Assembly (NCBI RefSeq): GCF_022605725.1
Contig: NC_065554.1
Span: forward strand, 4,359,100 to 4,423,099
DNA length: 64,000 nt
Direction of reading: 5' to 3'
Source of the DNA: Anthonomus grandis grandis
Taxonomy: Eukaryota > Arthropoda > Insecta > Coleoptera > Curculionidae
Part shown: positions 46,701-55,589 of the stretch, one piece after another
Layout: each line of letters opens with the position of its first letter
How positions within the stretch are numbered: the stretch's first letter is position 1
The notes under the pieces: model-generated
The model's input: only the letters and a program-made list of their open reading frames with translations
The model's database searches: none
What the model was told of the DNA's origin: nothing
Made by a program: the position numbers and the translations under genes

Positions 46701-49594
46701 CAGAAGAGTAGCTGGCGAAAACTCTATTCATCATAAATCTATGCTAAAAATTTTAAAAAGTGCAAACAAACGACCTTATAAAATGCAATTCGTTCAAGAG
46801 TTATTGGAAGACGATCCAGATCGCAGAGTTCAGTTCTATGAATTAGTGATTAACGCCATTGACGAAAATCGCATATCTTCGGAGTGGATCCTTTTTTTCT
46901 GATGAGGCTACATTCACCCTAAATGGCCATGTTAATAAGCAGAACTGTCGCTACTGGTCTGACGAGAACCCACACTGGGTAAGGGAAACTAATGCACAAT
47001 ATCCCCAGAAAACTAATGTTCGGGCTGGCATAATTGGCAGGCAAGTTATAGGGCCTATATTCTTCATTGATACTTTAACTGGGGAAAGATATCTAGAATT
47101 TCTTGAACATGAACTAGTTCCAGTCTTACGTGCCTTATATCCGAGTCAGTTCGATCCAGATTTGTATGATAAAAGAATCTGGATGCAACAATATGGTGCT
47201 CCCCCACATTATGCCCGTAATGTACGCCAGTATTTAGATGACAATTTTCCAAACAGATGGATTGGTAGAAGGGGTGCAATCGAGTGGCCGGCACGTTCTC
47301 CCGATCTCACCCCACTTGATTTTTTTCTGTGGGGACATTTGAAAAGTCAAATTTATATGAGCAAACCAGGAAACCTAGACAAACTCAAAGAACATAGGCA
47401 AGAAATCCGACAAATATCTCCAGAAGTGTTAGAAAATGTCAGAAACGAATTTTATTATCGTCTTGGGCTTTGCCAACAAGTAAATGGTGCTCATTTTGAG
47501 CATCCTATACATTAAACGCAACTTTTAATAATTTAATGGTTTTCATTTTTTTTTTCGTATTTCTCCTTTAGATAATCACAAAAGTAAATAGGGCAATTTT
47601 ATCAAGAAAAAGGACTCTTTTCAATGAGAGTTTAAAAAAAGTGGCTTTCCATTTGAAAAAAAAGTTGGGGTTAATTTGGACCCCCCCCTGTAGGTGAAAA
47701 ATACAAAAACTATCTTGAAATGTGAAAAAAAATAAACAAAAATCGACGGGTCTCAGGAATTTTGCGAGATAAATTTTGATTAGTTTTAACTAAATTCATT
47801 CCAGTTAAAAGTCACCACACTGTATAGATATCAACAAGATAATGATCCCAAACACTCATCCTGCTTCATAAAAACTTGATAAAATGGTTTTTAGAGAAAA
47901 GCGTTGAATACCTACCTGACTACCTGTGGGAGCACTTGGAGCGGAAAATTAAGGAAAGAAGAATACATGATGAAAATCAATTCTAGGTTAGATGTAGATG
48001 ATTCTGACACACAGTAGAATGCCAAGAAGATGAAGGGTAGTTATTAAGGCAAAGAGTTTTTCGACAAAATATTGAATTTTGCACTCTTAATTTGTGTAAA
48101 TCTAAACATTTTTGCATACATTTCTATATATTTGTCCACCGAGTTTTTTTTTTACGTTTCATAAAGTCCCAATATTTTTATTTGAATTTTTATTTCTCGA
48201 ATAAAACTTCGTTTATTTAAATAATAGTGTTGGTTTATATTTTGACATAAAATTTATTATTGATAAATAATTATTAAAGATATAGGCGAAAAAAAATCTT
48301 TCTATACTTTGTCCAGGACTATATACGGAATTAGGGTTTCCAGACCGGTATCCCGGGGTCCCGAAATCCCGGGACATTTTTAATCCCGAAAATCCCGATT
48401 TTTTGTAACATATATTTATGAATATTTACTGACAGTACCGCCAACAAGTGTTGAAGCTGAAAGAGCCTTTTCTTCGGCGGTCACATTTGCGACTAAACTT
48501 AGATCTCGTTTAAGTGATTTATCTTTAGATACCTTAGTGTTTTTAAGAGCATATTTTATTTTTTATAAACAAAACTAACTGTTTAATTTCAAAGGTATTT
48601 TGTATTTTTTTTTTGAAGGATGTGTTTCTATCTCAAGTTTGTTTTTAGACTTTTTAGTTAGGTTGTTAGGTAGTAGGTACCTAGGTATGTAATATGTAAT
48701 ACGTAGTGTACAAATGTACTGAAAATGTTTTTAGTTCTGAATTTTTAAATAATTTTGTTTTCATTTTAAACAATTTGTTTTCAGTTAACTGCATTTTTAT
48801 TTGCTCGGGATACTGTTATTACTGTTAAATATTTTATTCAAAATATAATTAGGATCGGTCACGGAATTTGGATTTTTATCCTGGGATTTCAAAACGGGAT
48901 CCCGATCCCGAAAACTGGAATTTCTATACGGAATGGCCTATCAAAAACAGTTTAGTATTTTTATAGGAAAGCATATTTTCATGACAAAATTTCTATTATT
49001 ATAACTTTAACCACTTAGGAGGGGTTAACGTTATAGCGATAGAATTTGTTTTCATGTCCGTTAAAACAAAAATCTAAGAGTGCGAGGATTTTTAAAATGT
49101 TCACATTTAAAGCTGTAAGCCTTGCTAGACAGTTTTATTATTATAACTAATGGGATAAAAGTATTAGGTTACTCACCTGGTTCTGGCGAAATCAAGAGGA
49201 TATACGAAACAGAGAGAGGTAGCACCGGCGGCACCACCAGAGGCCAAATTTCCCAAGAAATACCTCCAGAATTGTGTTTTCTTATCAACACCACTCAAGA
49301 AGATCTGCTTGTATTTATCTTTGAAGGCAAAGTTCAATGCTTGGGTTGGGAAGTATCTAAAGAAATGAATGTTATTGTATAGGTGTAGCTTATAAAGTTA
49401 TTAGACTATGAGAAACTTGCCAACCTTTTTATGTAAGTTAGGCTTAGAGAAGGCCCAAATGAAATTATTCTTGCAATAATATGTAGAAATGACTAAAAAA
49501 TATTAACCTTACCTGATTACGTTAGCAGTGTTACCACGCCAGTAGGCCAATACACCTTGTTCTTTGGGAATACGAACAAAACAGTCGATCATAC
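31656..49594 (-). CDS. sesB: ADP/ATP translocase (mitochondrial carrier), five visible exons, 5' exon missing
   Basis: Exchanges cytosolic ADP for matrix ATP across the inner mitochondrial membrane. Five minus-strand exons join without frameshift: 49594-49513, 49356-49177, 37159-36925, 36771-36630, 31759-31656, every intron GT-AG. Diagnostic parts: GMIDCFVRIPKEQG and YWRGNTANVIR, carrier motif YPLDFARTR, DVGKGAGEREFSGLGNC, YDTAKGILPDPKNT, second carrier motif YPFDTVRRR with the nucleotide-carrier signature RRRMMM, and a C-terminus ending YDEIKNLIV. The 743 bp cover about 247 of the usual 299 residues. The missing 50 or so (first helix and first carrier motif) should be in an exon beyond 64000, since none was found after 49594. 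Introns are 156 bp, 12.0 kb, 153 bp and 4.9 kb; the two long ones are full of transposons. Purifying selection is evident from the intact frame. Confidence 0.97.
32029..33952 (+). mobile_element. Tigger-like (pogo) element in the last translocase intron
   Basis: The outer sequences (GGAACCGCGG...GATTATCCGTGG on the left; CCTCGCTAACCGCGGC...CCCGCGGTTGACG on the right) are the CCGCGG-type termini of Tigger/pogo elements. Ends are set at TA-flanked ACTG-like positions and are approximate, because the two ends have diverged. A plus-strand transposase, opposite to the host gene, is inside. Confidence 0.7.
32225..33798 (+). pseudogene. Tigger-like transposase pseudogene
   Basis: Starts MASTGHDFVKRKQNLMTLD at 32225. 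N-terminal Psq/CENP-B helix-turn-helix (LLDCLAAGETYASAAKKFKV, NESTVRTIKKSE). A frameshift near 32470 leads to ALGIWIEDQTKRRVPLSTQI, then the DDE domain: VFNADETGLFWKRMPARTF, KALLLVDNAPGHP, EVRFLPPNTT. A second frameshift near 33206 and a third near 33240 break the third catalytic motif (QPLDQGIIAAY in another phase). The C-terminal frame 33244-33798 contains TVTESWKALNIAHC and LNACWRKLWPEVV, typical of TIGD1-like proteins. Confidence 0.88.
33960..36600. other. Translocase last-intron sequence, no recognisable gene
   Basis: AT-rich intron. The only notable structures are a perfect 14-bp hairpin at 35350-35382, and two diverged direct copies of a roughly 60-bp sequence at 35873-35932 and 36307-36368 (GTTGGAA..CATTGGTGTGAC and a variant), the second followed by an imperfect inverted repeat. 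Short frames here have no motif. Confidence 0.5.
35350..35382. repeat. Perfect 14-bp hairpin
   Basis: GAAATCCAATCGGG and its exact inverse CCCGATTGGATTTC are separated by TTTTT. It lies in the translocase's last intron, in a short GC-richer patch (35270-35420). No gene is attached. Confidence 0.85.
36630..36771 (-). CDS. sesB: ADP/ATP translocase exon (fourth visible)
   Basis: Encodes TVTTVAGIISYPFDTVRRRM, MMQSGRAKSEVVYKSTAHCW and ATIAKQE plus one base of Gly. RRRMMM is the signature of ADP/ATP carriers as against other mitochondrial carriers. Acceptor ATTACAG, donor GTATGT. Confidence 0.98.
36925..37159 (-). CDS. sesB: ADP/ATP translocase exon (third visible)
   Basis: Encodes LAADVGKGAGEREFSGLGNC, LVKIFKSDGLGGLYKGFGVS, VQGIIIYRAAFFGFYDTAKG and ILPDPKNTPLIISWAIAQ. 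Acceptor TTTCTAG, donor GTAAGA; phase 0 at its 3' end. Confidence 0.97.
37162..38156. other. Translocase long-intron sequence, nothing recognised
   Basis: About 1 kb of AT-rich intron between the third visible exon and the mariner-like element. The 71-residue frame at 37631-37846 has no known motif. Confidence 0.5.
38270..41155 (+). pseudogene. Mariner-like transposase, split by hAT copy 2
   Basis: The helix-turn-helix starts before 38300 and has a nonsense codon: RAASRL-stop-HERYPERQHPGY, where family members have Tyr (TAA at about 38298-38300). After it the frame is open: GYKKFIAVYRQLAETG, then SNASFWQVLHEQQLHPYHFQ, and catalytic Asp in YVLWTDEASFT, WFQHDGAPSYF and WSPDLTSLDFFLWGH. There are 36 residues between the last two. 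The frame is cut at HVRRLN (39242) by the hAT and resumes at 41108 with RCIEVGGRHFEQLL and a stop. Removing the hAT and one target duplication restores the frame; the nonsense codon remains. Confidence 0.92.
39243..41107 (-). mobile_element. hAT element copy 2, nested in the mariner-like transposase
   Basis: Same family as the copy at 20804-22638. Ends CAGTGGCGGCTCGTGGGTCA and its inverse, flanked by TTTAAATC on both sides (39235-39242; 41108-41115). The minus-strand transposase remnant (40293-39784; 39753-39544) lacks the same C-terminal part as copy 1, with the same junction to the left non-coding region. It retains the core with VAIQIDEITDSFNKTQMIVI. This copy has an extra stretch near 40340-40370 and lacks another near 40500 relative to copy 1. 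Confidence 0.95.
41420..42840 (+). pseudogene. Jerky/pogo-type transposase relic
   Basis: Plus-strand fragments in order: KDKRAFRLAQKQFARIVYDY (41445 on), ALRFAEFQNILAKTNYKPH, then STGTRRVIKVSSIEKGTNVS, VVCCFRALGQYMPSFFIFPG and VRMQQHFLN, which match the VTVVCC..NFIPP..IFPR region of insect jerky/pogo transposases. Around 42330-42620 there is a Lys-rich region and at 42715-42790 a CLICNELSKDEAWYACSSDM segment, like the zinc-binding C-terminus of those proteins. Many stops and frameshifts; no inverted repeats found. Confidence 0.7.
43620..44311 (+). pseudogene. Tc1-like transposase relic, catalytic core deleted
   Basis: MPR-stop-RYLSEDLRTKIVEAHKSG at 43645 is the N-terminal helix-turn-helix. 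NESKFKLFGSDGISWVH and KNHGGGPCMIWGWFSGD (43805-43970) are the middle of Tc1 transposases, followed by IDSIMDRF. DPKHKSKVIQEWF-like residues end at about 44130, where the sequence jumps to EELDRSIRQHQINNKNDLIK (44140-44311), the Tc1 C-terminus. The block with the last catalytic residues (SPDLNPIEN) is absent. Confidence 0.75.
44320..45427. other. Translocase long-intron sequence, no recognisable gene
   Basis: About 1.1 kb of AT-rich sequence between two Tc1 relics. No frame, inverted repeat or structured RNA was recognised. Confidence 0.5.
45992..47822 (+). mobile_element. Mariner-like element with about 170-bp inverted repeats, nested in Tc1
   Basis: Left end CAGTGTGGTGACTTTAACTG and its inverse at the right end; similarity of the ends extends to about 46145 and 47660 and includes a run of G's (CTACAGGGGGGGT). 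TA flanks both ends (45990-45991; 47823-47824). The element is 1831 bp and splits the Tc1 transposase just before its second catalytic region. Confidence 0.93.
46384..47515 (+). pseudogene. Mariner-like transposase lacking one catalytic Asp
   Basis: Start at ATG 46429 (MPYLSESHKIEILMMIGYGD) or in-frame upstream. Helix-turn-helix: LEVVHLFRQKYPDLP, INHGTVSKIESRFREVG. Middle: AARRVAGENSIHHKSMLKIL. A frameshift near 46880 leads to SFFSDEATFTLNGHVNKQ with the first Asp. The second motif reads WMQQYGAPPHYA, where QHDGAPPH is expected, so the second catalytic Asp has become Tyr. The third is ARSPDLTPLDFFLWGHLKS. The C-terminus NGAHFEHPIH is normal. Two independent disabling changes. Confidence 0.92.
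48332..48926 (+). mobile_element. Short hAT derivative keeping only the dimerisation domain
   Basis: The left end TAGGGTTTCCAGACCGGTAT and the right end (ACTGGAATTTCTA) are partly inverse and are flanked by TACGGAAT on both sides (48324-48331; 48927-48934). Only a fragment of the transposase remains: at 48430-48575 the plus strand reads LTVPPTSVEAERAFSSAVTF, RSRLSDLSLDTLVFLRAYF, the hAT C-terminal dimerisation domain. GGGACCCCGGGATACC-like and GGGATCCCGATCCCG palindromic runs lie inside both ends. The insertion is 2 bp from the right TA of the Tc1 element. Confidence 0.9.
49177..49356 (-). CDS. sesB: ADP/ATP translocase exon (second visible)
   Basis: Encodes YFPTQALNFAFKDKYKQIF, SGVDKKTQFWRYFLGNLASG and GAAGATSLCFVYPLDFART. 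This is the end of repeat 1 and the start of repeat 2, with the second-repeat carrier signature. Acceptor TTCTTTAG, donor GTGAGT; a split Arg codon is shared with the next exon. Confidence 0.96.
49513..49594 (-). CDS. sesB: ADP/ATP translocase exon (first visible)
   Basis: Encodes GMIDCFVRIPKEQG-VLAYWRGNTANVI and the first two bases of an Arg codon. Acceptor TTCTTAG at 49595-49601, donor GTAAGG at 49512. The initial Gly codon is split, its first base coming from the unseen upstream exon. Confidence 0.96.
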
Positions 49595-49601
49595 CTAAGA
49601 A

Positions 49602-50282
49602 AATATTTTGGTCATTAACATGAAAAAAAATTGGCAATTTAAATACTTTTCGTTAATAATAGTGGTATATAATTTTTTAAATCGCTAAAGCCTTAAGGAA
49701 TTACGGTTAATAGTGTTAAAATGAAATATAAAAATAAGAATATACGATAATTTATATTTATGACATTTTTTTATATGCACTAATGCGTTTTTAGGCACTA
49801 GTGATGCAAATAGTAACGATTTAAAACTTTAGGGTTATAATCCACATAAAAATACCTTCAAAATAAGGTATCACTTGACCCCCCCGTTCCATTTAAAATT
49901 TTGGGGGCCCTTGTCCCCCCCGCTAGGGCTTTGCCCTCAGGGGGGCGAAACTAGCAAAAAATGTTTCCCCCTTGAATCAAAAATTGACGGGTCCGAGGAT
50001 TTTTTCGCAAATGTTCTGAGGGACCCAAAATAGGCTCTGTTTCGTTTTCAAATGGCCACCCTGTATAAATGAACATGGATTATTTATAAAATTTGTTATA
50101 CCTTTAATTGCACCAACCTTTTTCTTGTAAAATTAATATTTAGAAGCTACTTTTCATTTTTAAATGTGTGAATTTTTATACTGAACAGTTTTTCTCTTTA
50201 ACTCTTAGCTTGAATAAAAAATGAAGATCATATTTCTATTATTCTACAGTAGCTAGTGACTCTTATAGTTTCTTCCTAAATT
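49602..50282. other. Translocase first visible intron, a mariner-type end but no gene
   Basis: At 49870-49970 are G/C runs (CCCCCCC, GGGGGG). GGCCACCCTGTA at 50055-50065 looks like a mariner-type right terminus, preceded by AAACAGAGCC-type sequence in inverse orientation. No left end or transposase was found. Confidence 0.4.
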
Positions 50283-51230
50283 TTAAAAGCAAAAATTGTT
50301 AAAAATTAACAAACGCCAAAATTTCCCCTCTTCAGTATAAGTGGCTGTAAGTGATGGAAAGCACAAACTAGAAAGCAGCTTTACCAAAAGAGCCCTAATA
50401 TGTTCCTCAAATTTTAAATTATCATCAATTGTGAGATTCAGGAATTTAGCAATTATAGTGGGAAATATTTGTTTATGATTTAAAGAGATGTTAGCTAGAG
50501 GACATTTGAAGTTTAACGTATTAGTTTTTGGTATGTTAAAGGATAGTTTATTACTATTACAGGAAGTTCTTATTAAAAGTAAGTCAGTATTAATCATTTG
50601 TTCTAGTATCACAAGACTACTTTTAAGCCAAGCAATTGAAGTATCATTAACGAAAAGACTAATACTTCCTCCGATTTGAATAGAGGCAAGATCGTTAATA
50701 TATCACTGTTCTGCAATGAGATTTTTCCTCTATAGGACACTGCTATGATCACATAAGCAAGACTTATACCAATTGAAAGCCATATTCTAAATCCATAAAT
50801 CTCAAGCTTTTGAAGCAACCCATGATGATTGACACAGTTCAAACCTTTCAACAAGTCACAGAAAATTACTGCTTAAAGGAGGGTTTTATTTCGCATCAGA
50901 TGTTGCTTTTCATTGCATCAGATGTTGCTTTTCGTTGCACTTTGAAAGCCAGATTGAGAACTGGAAAGAATTTCATTTGAAGTGATGACTGACACAACTC
51001 TCTTCATGACAAGCTGGTCTTTTAGCTTACCTAGGAAAGGAAGAAGAAAATTTGGATGAAAGTTTGGTGGAGTATCAGTCTCTCCTTTTATAAAGAGGCA
51101 CAACCAAAGCATGCTAAGAAATTCCACCCCACTCAAAAGAGACAAATGCTTGAAACCGAGCATCTCTAAGGTGAAGAAGGATCTTGATCGAGACGTCATT
51201 ATAGCTAGAAGAATTCTTATTCTTGAAGAA
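50283..51230 (-). pseudogene. LINE RT relic
   Basis: Minus strand, in order from 51199: FLGKLKDQLVMKRVVSVITS with NEILSSSQSGFQSA (RT block 1-2), LKGLNCVNHHGLLQKLEIYG (the FDxVxH block, degraded), then SIGISLAYVIIAVSYRGK, and from 50612 KTNTLNFKCPLANISLNHKQ and KFLNLTIDDNLKFEEHI (RT thumb). The SGVPQGS and YADD blocks cannot be recovered. It is a CR1/Jockey-type element with many lesions. Confidence 0.72.
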
Positions 51231-52870
51231 TTTTAAGGTTTCTTTATTTTCGGGAATATCGATGACGCCAAGAAGAATGAATTAGGGATCCCCTCTTACC
51301 TATAAGATAATCAAAGGGATTTGGTTCAGGAAGATAGCACTTCCTCAATAGAGCAATAAAACTCATAAAAAGCCAAATGCAAAAATAAAAGTAAAAATTG
51401 AAATTTCTCTCTTTAAAATTGAATTAAATATGCTGTAGCTTTATTATGTTGTTAGCGCGAATATATTATGTTGTTTTTCAAATGTAAAATATCTTATAAA
51501 AAACTTAATTAAAATTATTAATGAAATTCGTTTTTAAGTTTTTAATTTTTAACAAGCTTTCTGAGGGTTGATCATTATTGGAATTGATAAAACAAAATAT
51601 ATAAGAAAATAAATAAAATGATAATAATTTAGAAAATAATGAAAACTGAATTAAACTGGAATTGGCTTGGAATGTATACTATATCAAATATGGACATTTA
51701 TTATTAAAAGTAGTCCTAATGAAAATAAAGAAAAACAATAATATAGATATATTATTATAAATAATTTAACAACACATTTTAAAAAAAATAGATGGTTTGT
51801 TTTATATACCGGGGAGCTCAGCAACCATGCTCTTATTTTTTTTTTTAATTTTAGATAATAAAATTATGCAGAAGCCACAATTCTACTATTTCTGGTTTAA
51901 CAGTAGGGAAGTAACTACAACTTTCTTATTTTTTATGTGACCCTGTATATTTTCTATGCGCCAGTCGCTGCGCATTAAAATTCTCTTTTCAGGAACATTT
52001 CACAAGTCAACCTTTAAATGACAATTGACAGTTAAAAGTAATTTTAATATAAATCATCTAGTTGGGTTTAGATACTAAGTTAGCCATTGTTATAGTCAAG
52101 TGTGCTGCTATTTAGAAATTGTGAACATGCATGTTTTTAATAACCATTTTTTTGTTGTAAATATTATAATTATAATTGACTGTTTTTTATTTTTTTAGAT
52201 ATTGTTTGGTTTGGTATTAATTTTGGGCCATTATATGGGAATACTGTTTTTCTATTTTATTTTTATTTATTTATTTTTATATAAGAAATTATTAATATAT
52301 TGAAATTCCATTTCCGAACTTATATACATAACTTTAAATACGTAATTAGTAGAAATTTGAGAAAACTGAGAACTTAGCAATGGTTACTAATGGGTTTAAT
52401 ATTGGTCACTTAAATGTAAGATCAATTTTTACTGCTATTGCTGATTAACGTATGAGAGAGATACATAATTCTGATTTTTGTTTTTAAAATTAGGCTTGGT
52501 AATAAATATAATGATTTTTTTTATATGCCACCAATGCTAAATTTTATGCTTATGTTTTAGTTGCTGACTTTAATAATATATTTTCAGGTCTTTTCCCGGC
52601 TGAATTTTAACATTCCGGTATAGGATTTGACACCCAGGCGAATTTAATTGGTCGATTTGAGTTCGTTTCGCCAATAAATGCGAAGTACCAAAATTAGGGT
52701 CAGAATGTTGGACGGTGCTAAAACACAAGTCGGATTGTTGCAATGTGGTTGGCGCGGTTTTTCTATTAAATCGGCTGACCACGTGTCAACAATCCGTTAA
52801 TGCGTCCTCTGTTCGTGCAGTATTACAGTGCAATATTACTTCGTTACAATTCGTCCAATATTGGAGTGTA
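51231..52870. other. AT-rich intron sequence, no recognisable gene
   Basis: A TGACCCTGTATA (about 51941) resembles a solitary mariner-type end. The frame 52782-52570 (-) has no known motif. The 52600-52870 stretch is less AT-rich and may be the 5' flank of the gene that follows. Confidence 0.4.
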
Positions 52871-52879
52871 ATAATTAAT

Positions 52880-54914
52880 TAATTATGGAGAGACTAATCC
52901 GAAAATTTGTATAGGGGCAACATAAAAAATGAAAAAGATGTCGTGGAATGGTTAAATGAATATGAGGAACAGACATTTTCGTCATGGCGTTATAAGTCCA
53001 GTATTAAAAATGCTAAAAATTTGCATACAGGTAATCTAAATATTTATTAGCTAAAACTTCCCATTAATTTATGTAATAGGTTAATGAATGGTATAAGCGG
53101 TATACTATCGTTTACAATGTTTCTTGGCAGTAGACGCATTTTATGAAGACCTTTTAACAAGAATTGTTTGGAGTACAATGAATTAGAGGGTAGCGTTCTA
53201 TTCTGATTGAAGGAACAATTTTTTATTTATGATTAGAAAAACGTCGTATCAAAAATGGGTTAGCATTTAGTTCGATGTTAAAACAATAACTAATTGTTAA
53301 TATTCAATTTTTTTGATTTTTTTAAATTTTTCTGTAGATATGATTCGAATAATGACGTGTCAGTAAGGGGTTAATACTATTATATCATAAAATATGATAT
53401 AATAATGCACTACTATATTTATTTTATATTATTATACAGGGTGTATCACTCATGACTACAAATATTTTAAGTGGTGAAACTAGGTATATCAAAATTTAAG
53501 CAACAAAGTCAAATAACTTTTTTTTTATTCGCCACGGTTTTTTTCTAAATAACATTAAAAAATTTTGTTTCTTTTTCAGTCTAACCATAGTAATTGAATT
53601 TTTTTTGAAAAATTCTGTTAAATTGATTACTTTTTTGATATTAGTATGAATAAATGAAAAATATTTAATAAATCTTTAAATAGTGACTCGCAAAGATTTT
53701 AATTTTTAATCCATTTAGAAAAAAACCGTGGCGAATTTATAAAAAAGTTATTTGACTTTTTTGCTTAAAATTTTATGTATTTTCACCCCTTAAAATATTT
53801 GTAGTCATGAATGATACACCCTCTATACTTGCTATACATATTTACTATATTGATTAGTAATTTTAATTTGAAATTTTGCAAACGATAGTCCACTTAAAAT
53901 TTAATGTGCTGTTCTGTGTTTAAATAATTATTTTTATTGTATCCAGTAAATAATTTTGTAGATATTACATGATCTAATGATATATCTTACATAAAATACA
54001 ATTACCATCTATGATTATTTAAAACGGTAATTAATTTGCCAACTTACTCAAAATATAAACTGGAGGCCAATTGAAAGTACCCAACTCCTTTAATAATATT
54101 TCTCAGTAAATAATAATTAACTCTTAGAAAAACTTTTATTTGCCATCACAGTGGCTATAAGAGGATTAAGATGGAAAACGATAAAAGAGGAAAATCAAAA
54201 AATACAGGATGTCAAGCGCAACTAATCATCACAATAAAGTTGTCTACCAAGAATACGAAGAAAAAAGACTCTTATTTAAAGGTAATTAAGTACAAGGTAG
54301 TACAATCTGCGTTTGTGGGATATAGGTGATTCTATAAGACAGAGAAAAAACTTAAGGTTACTGGCTCTCCATAAAAATATCTATAAATAACAATTTTTTC
54401 CTTTTTAGTAAAGCGAACATGAGAGATGCTCCAGATTCCTAATCGGAAAGTTTTCAGAGGCACCCTGTACCTCAGAAACTTGAGGTTCTATGAAAATTCT
54501 ACTAAAACTTTGCTAGCGAAAACTCTTTTTTCTTATTCAATAATCGTAGAAATTTAATTTCAAATATCCATTTTTCTTTTTAACCAAGAACAGAGTTATG
54601 TATTTTAAAATATCCTATTTTTTTCTCTGTAGGACGGATATGCAGCGGTTATTGAGTTTAAAGGGGAACATAACCATACTATAATGACTGCAGAGGCAAC
54701 TTCTTTTTTGCGTCCCAGAGATGACGTTAGATCACGTTTTGAATCATATTTTAGTGATGGGTTGGGCTTGACTTCTATCAATTTTCACGAGTCAAAATTA
54801 GCATTAGAATTTGGAATAGCATTGTTGCATTTGTTTAATGAATGGCGAACAAGAAATTTGGGACCGCGGTTTGGAGTAGATTGTATAGATTTTAAAAGCC
54901 AGAACAGAAACTGA
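52880..54914 (+). pseudogene. Exons of a probable MULE-type (FLYWCH/WRKY-GCM1-finger) protein
   Basis: Three separated plus-strand coding blocks. 52925-53030: NEKDVVEWLNEYEEQTFSSW, KSSIKNAKNLHT, ending in CAG/GTAATC, a plausible donor. 54127-54281: ICHHSGYKRIKMENDKRGK, KNTGCQAQLIITIKLS, ending in a second donor-like AAG/GTAATT. 54633-54914: after CTCTGTAG, DGYAAVIEFKGEHNHTIMTA, EATSFLRPRDDVRSRFESYF. The CHH...C...HNH pattern resembles the WRKY-GCM1-type zinc finger at the N-terminus of Mutator-like transposases of insects. The first junction is one base out of frame, and the catalytic domain is absent after a stop at 54914. A MITE sits in the first 'intron'. Confidence 0.6.
53437..53823. mobile_element. 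Palindromic MITE with mariner-type ends
   Basis: Left CAGGGTGTATCACTCATGAC and right GTCATGAATGATACACCCTC are inverse, and the similarity of the two halves extends inward past GCCACGGTTTTTTTCTAAAT/ATTTAGAAAAAAACCGTGGC at 53532-53555 and 53717-53740. TA is present at both edges (53435-53436; 53824-53825). No coding capacity. Length 387 bp; terminal GGGTGT motif as in mariner-like elements of this window. Confidence 0.85.
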
Positions 54915-55589
54915 AACATTTTAAGAATATAAAATAATTTCAAATTATAGTTAAAATGGTCAGATATATATTTAAGTATATATTAATGAATAGCTATTTT
55001 TACTCTTTTTAAAAATACTATATAAAATACACGGAATTCCGTTTAAAAAAACTGAAATATATTGTGAATTGAAAATTAAAAAATATATCATTTCCTGAGA
55101 CACCCTGTGTAAATTTAGAATACCCATGTACTCTTGATCAATAGGAGGTAGTATTTTTCAGTTCTGATAGGAATTTTAATAAAAAGCCTTAATTACCAGC
55201 ATTACAAAACACTGCCGAGGACATAAATTTGCTAAAAAAAATACAAAACCTTTTAATTTCTTTAGTTAAAAATGTGCACTCTGGTGTTAAGAGCGTTCAT
55301 CACCCCCTAATTTCTATTACATGGATAACTCTTTTGCTTTAAAAGATATTTTAATGAGATCTTCACTAGTATTTTTTAAATATTTAGCAGAAGAAGCGAA
55401 GTTATTTGTTTATTATTTTTTTTTAAATATTGATATTTTTCTTTTTAATAAAAAAAAAATATAAAAAAATAAATAAGTTCGCCTCTAGTAAATACGTTTT
55501 TAAGAAATTAACCCTAATAACATTTTATGAAATTTTTAATAATAAACCTAGCAAACGTGTAATAGTAAAATATGGCAATTTTCATCAAA

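Larger units (their letters stand above)
45430..48321 (+). mobile_element. Tc1-like element with a nested mariner-like element
   Basis: Left end CAGTCATGGATAAAAGTGTG at 45430 (after TA) and right end TTTGTCCAGGACTA to 48321 (before TA) form the inverted repeats typical of Tc1 elements (consensus like CAGTC.TGGA.AAAAGT). Inside, VKHGGRSIMVWGCFSMSGTG (45870-45940) and, beyond the nested element, YQQDNDPKHSS (47825-47860) are Tc1 transposase pieces. The nested insert (45992-47822) separates them. Frame breaks and missing parts make it inactive. Confidence 0.85.
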
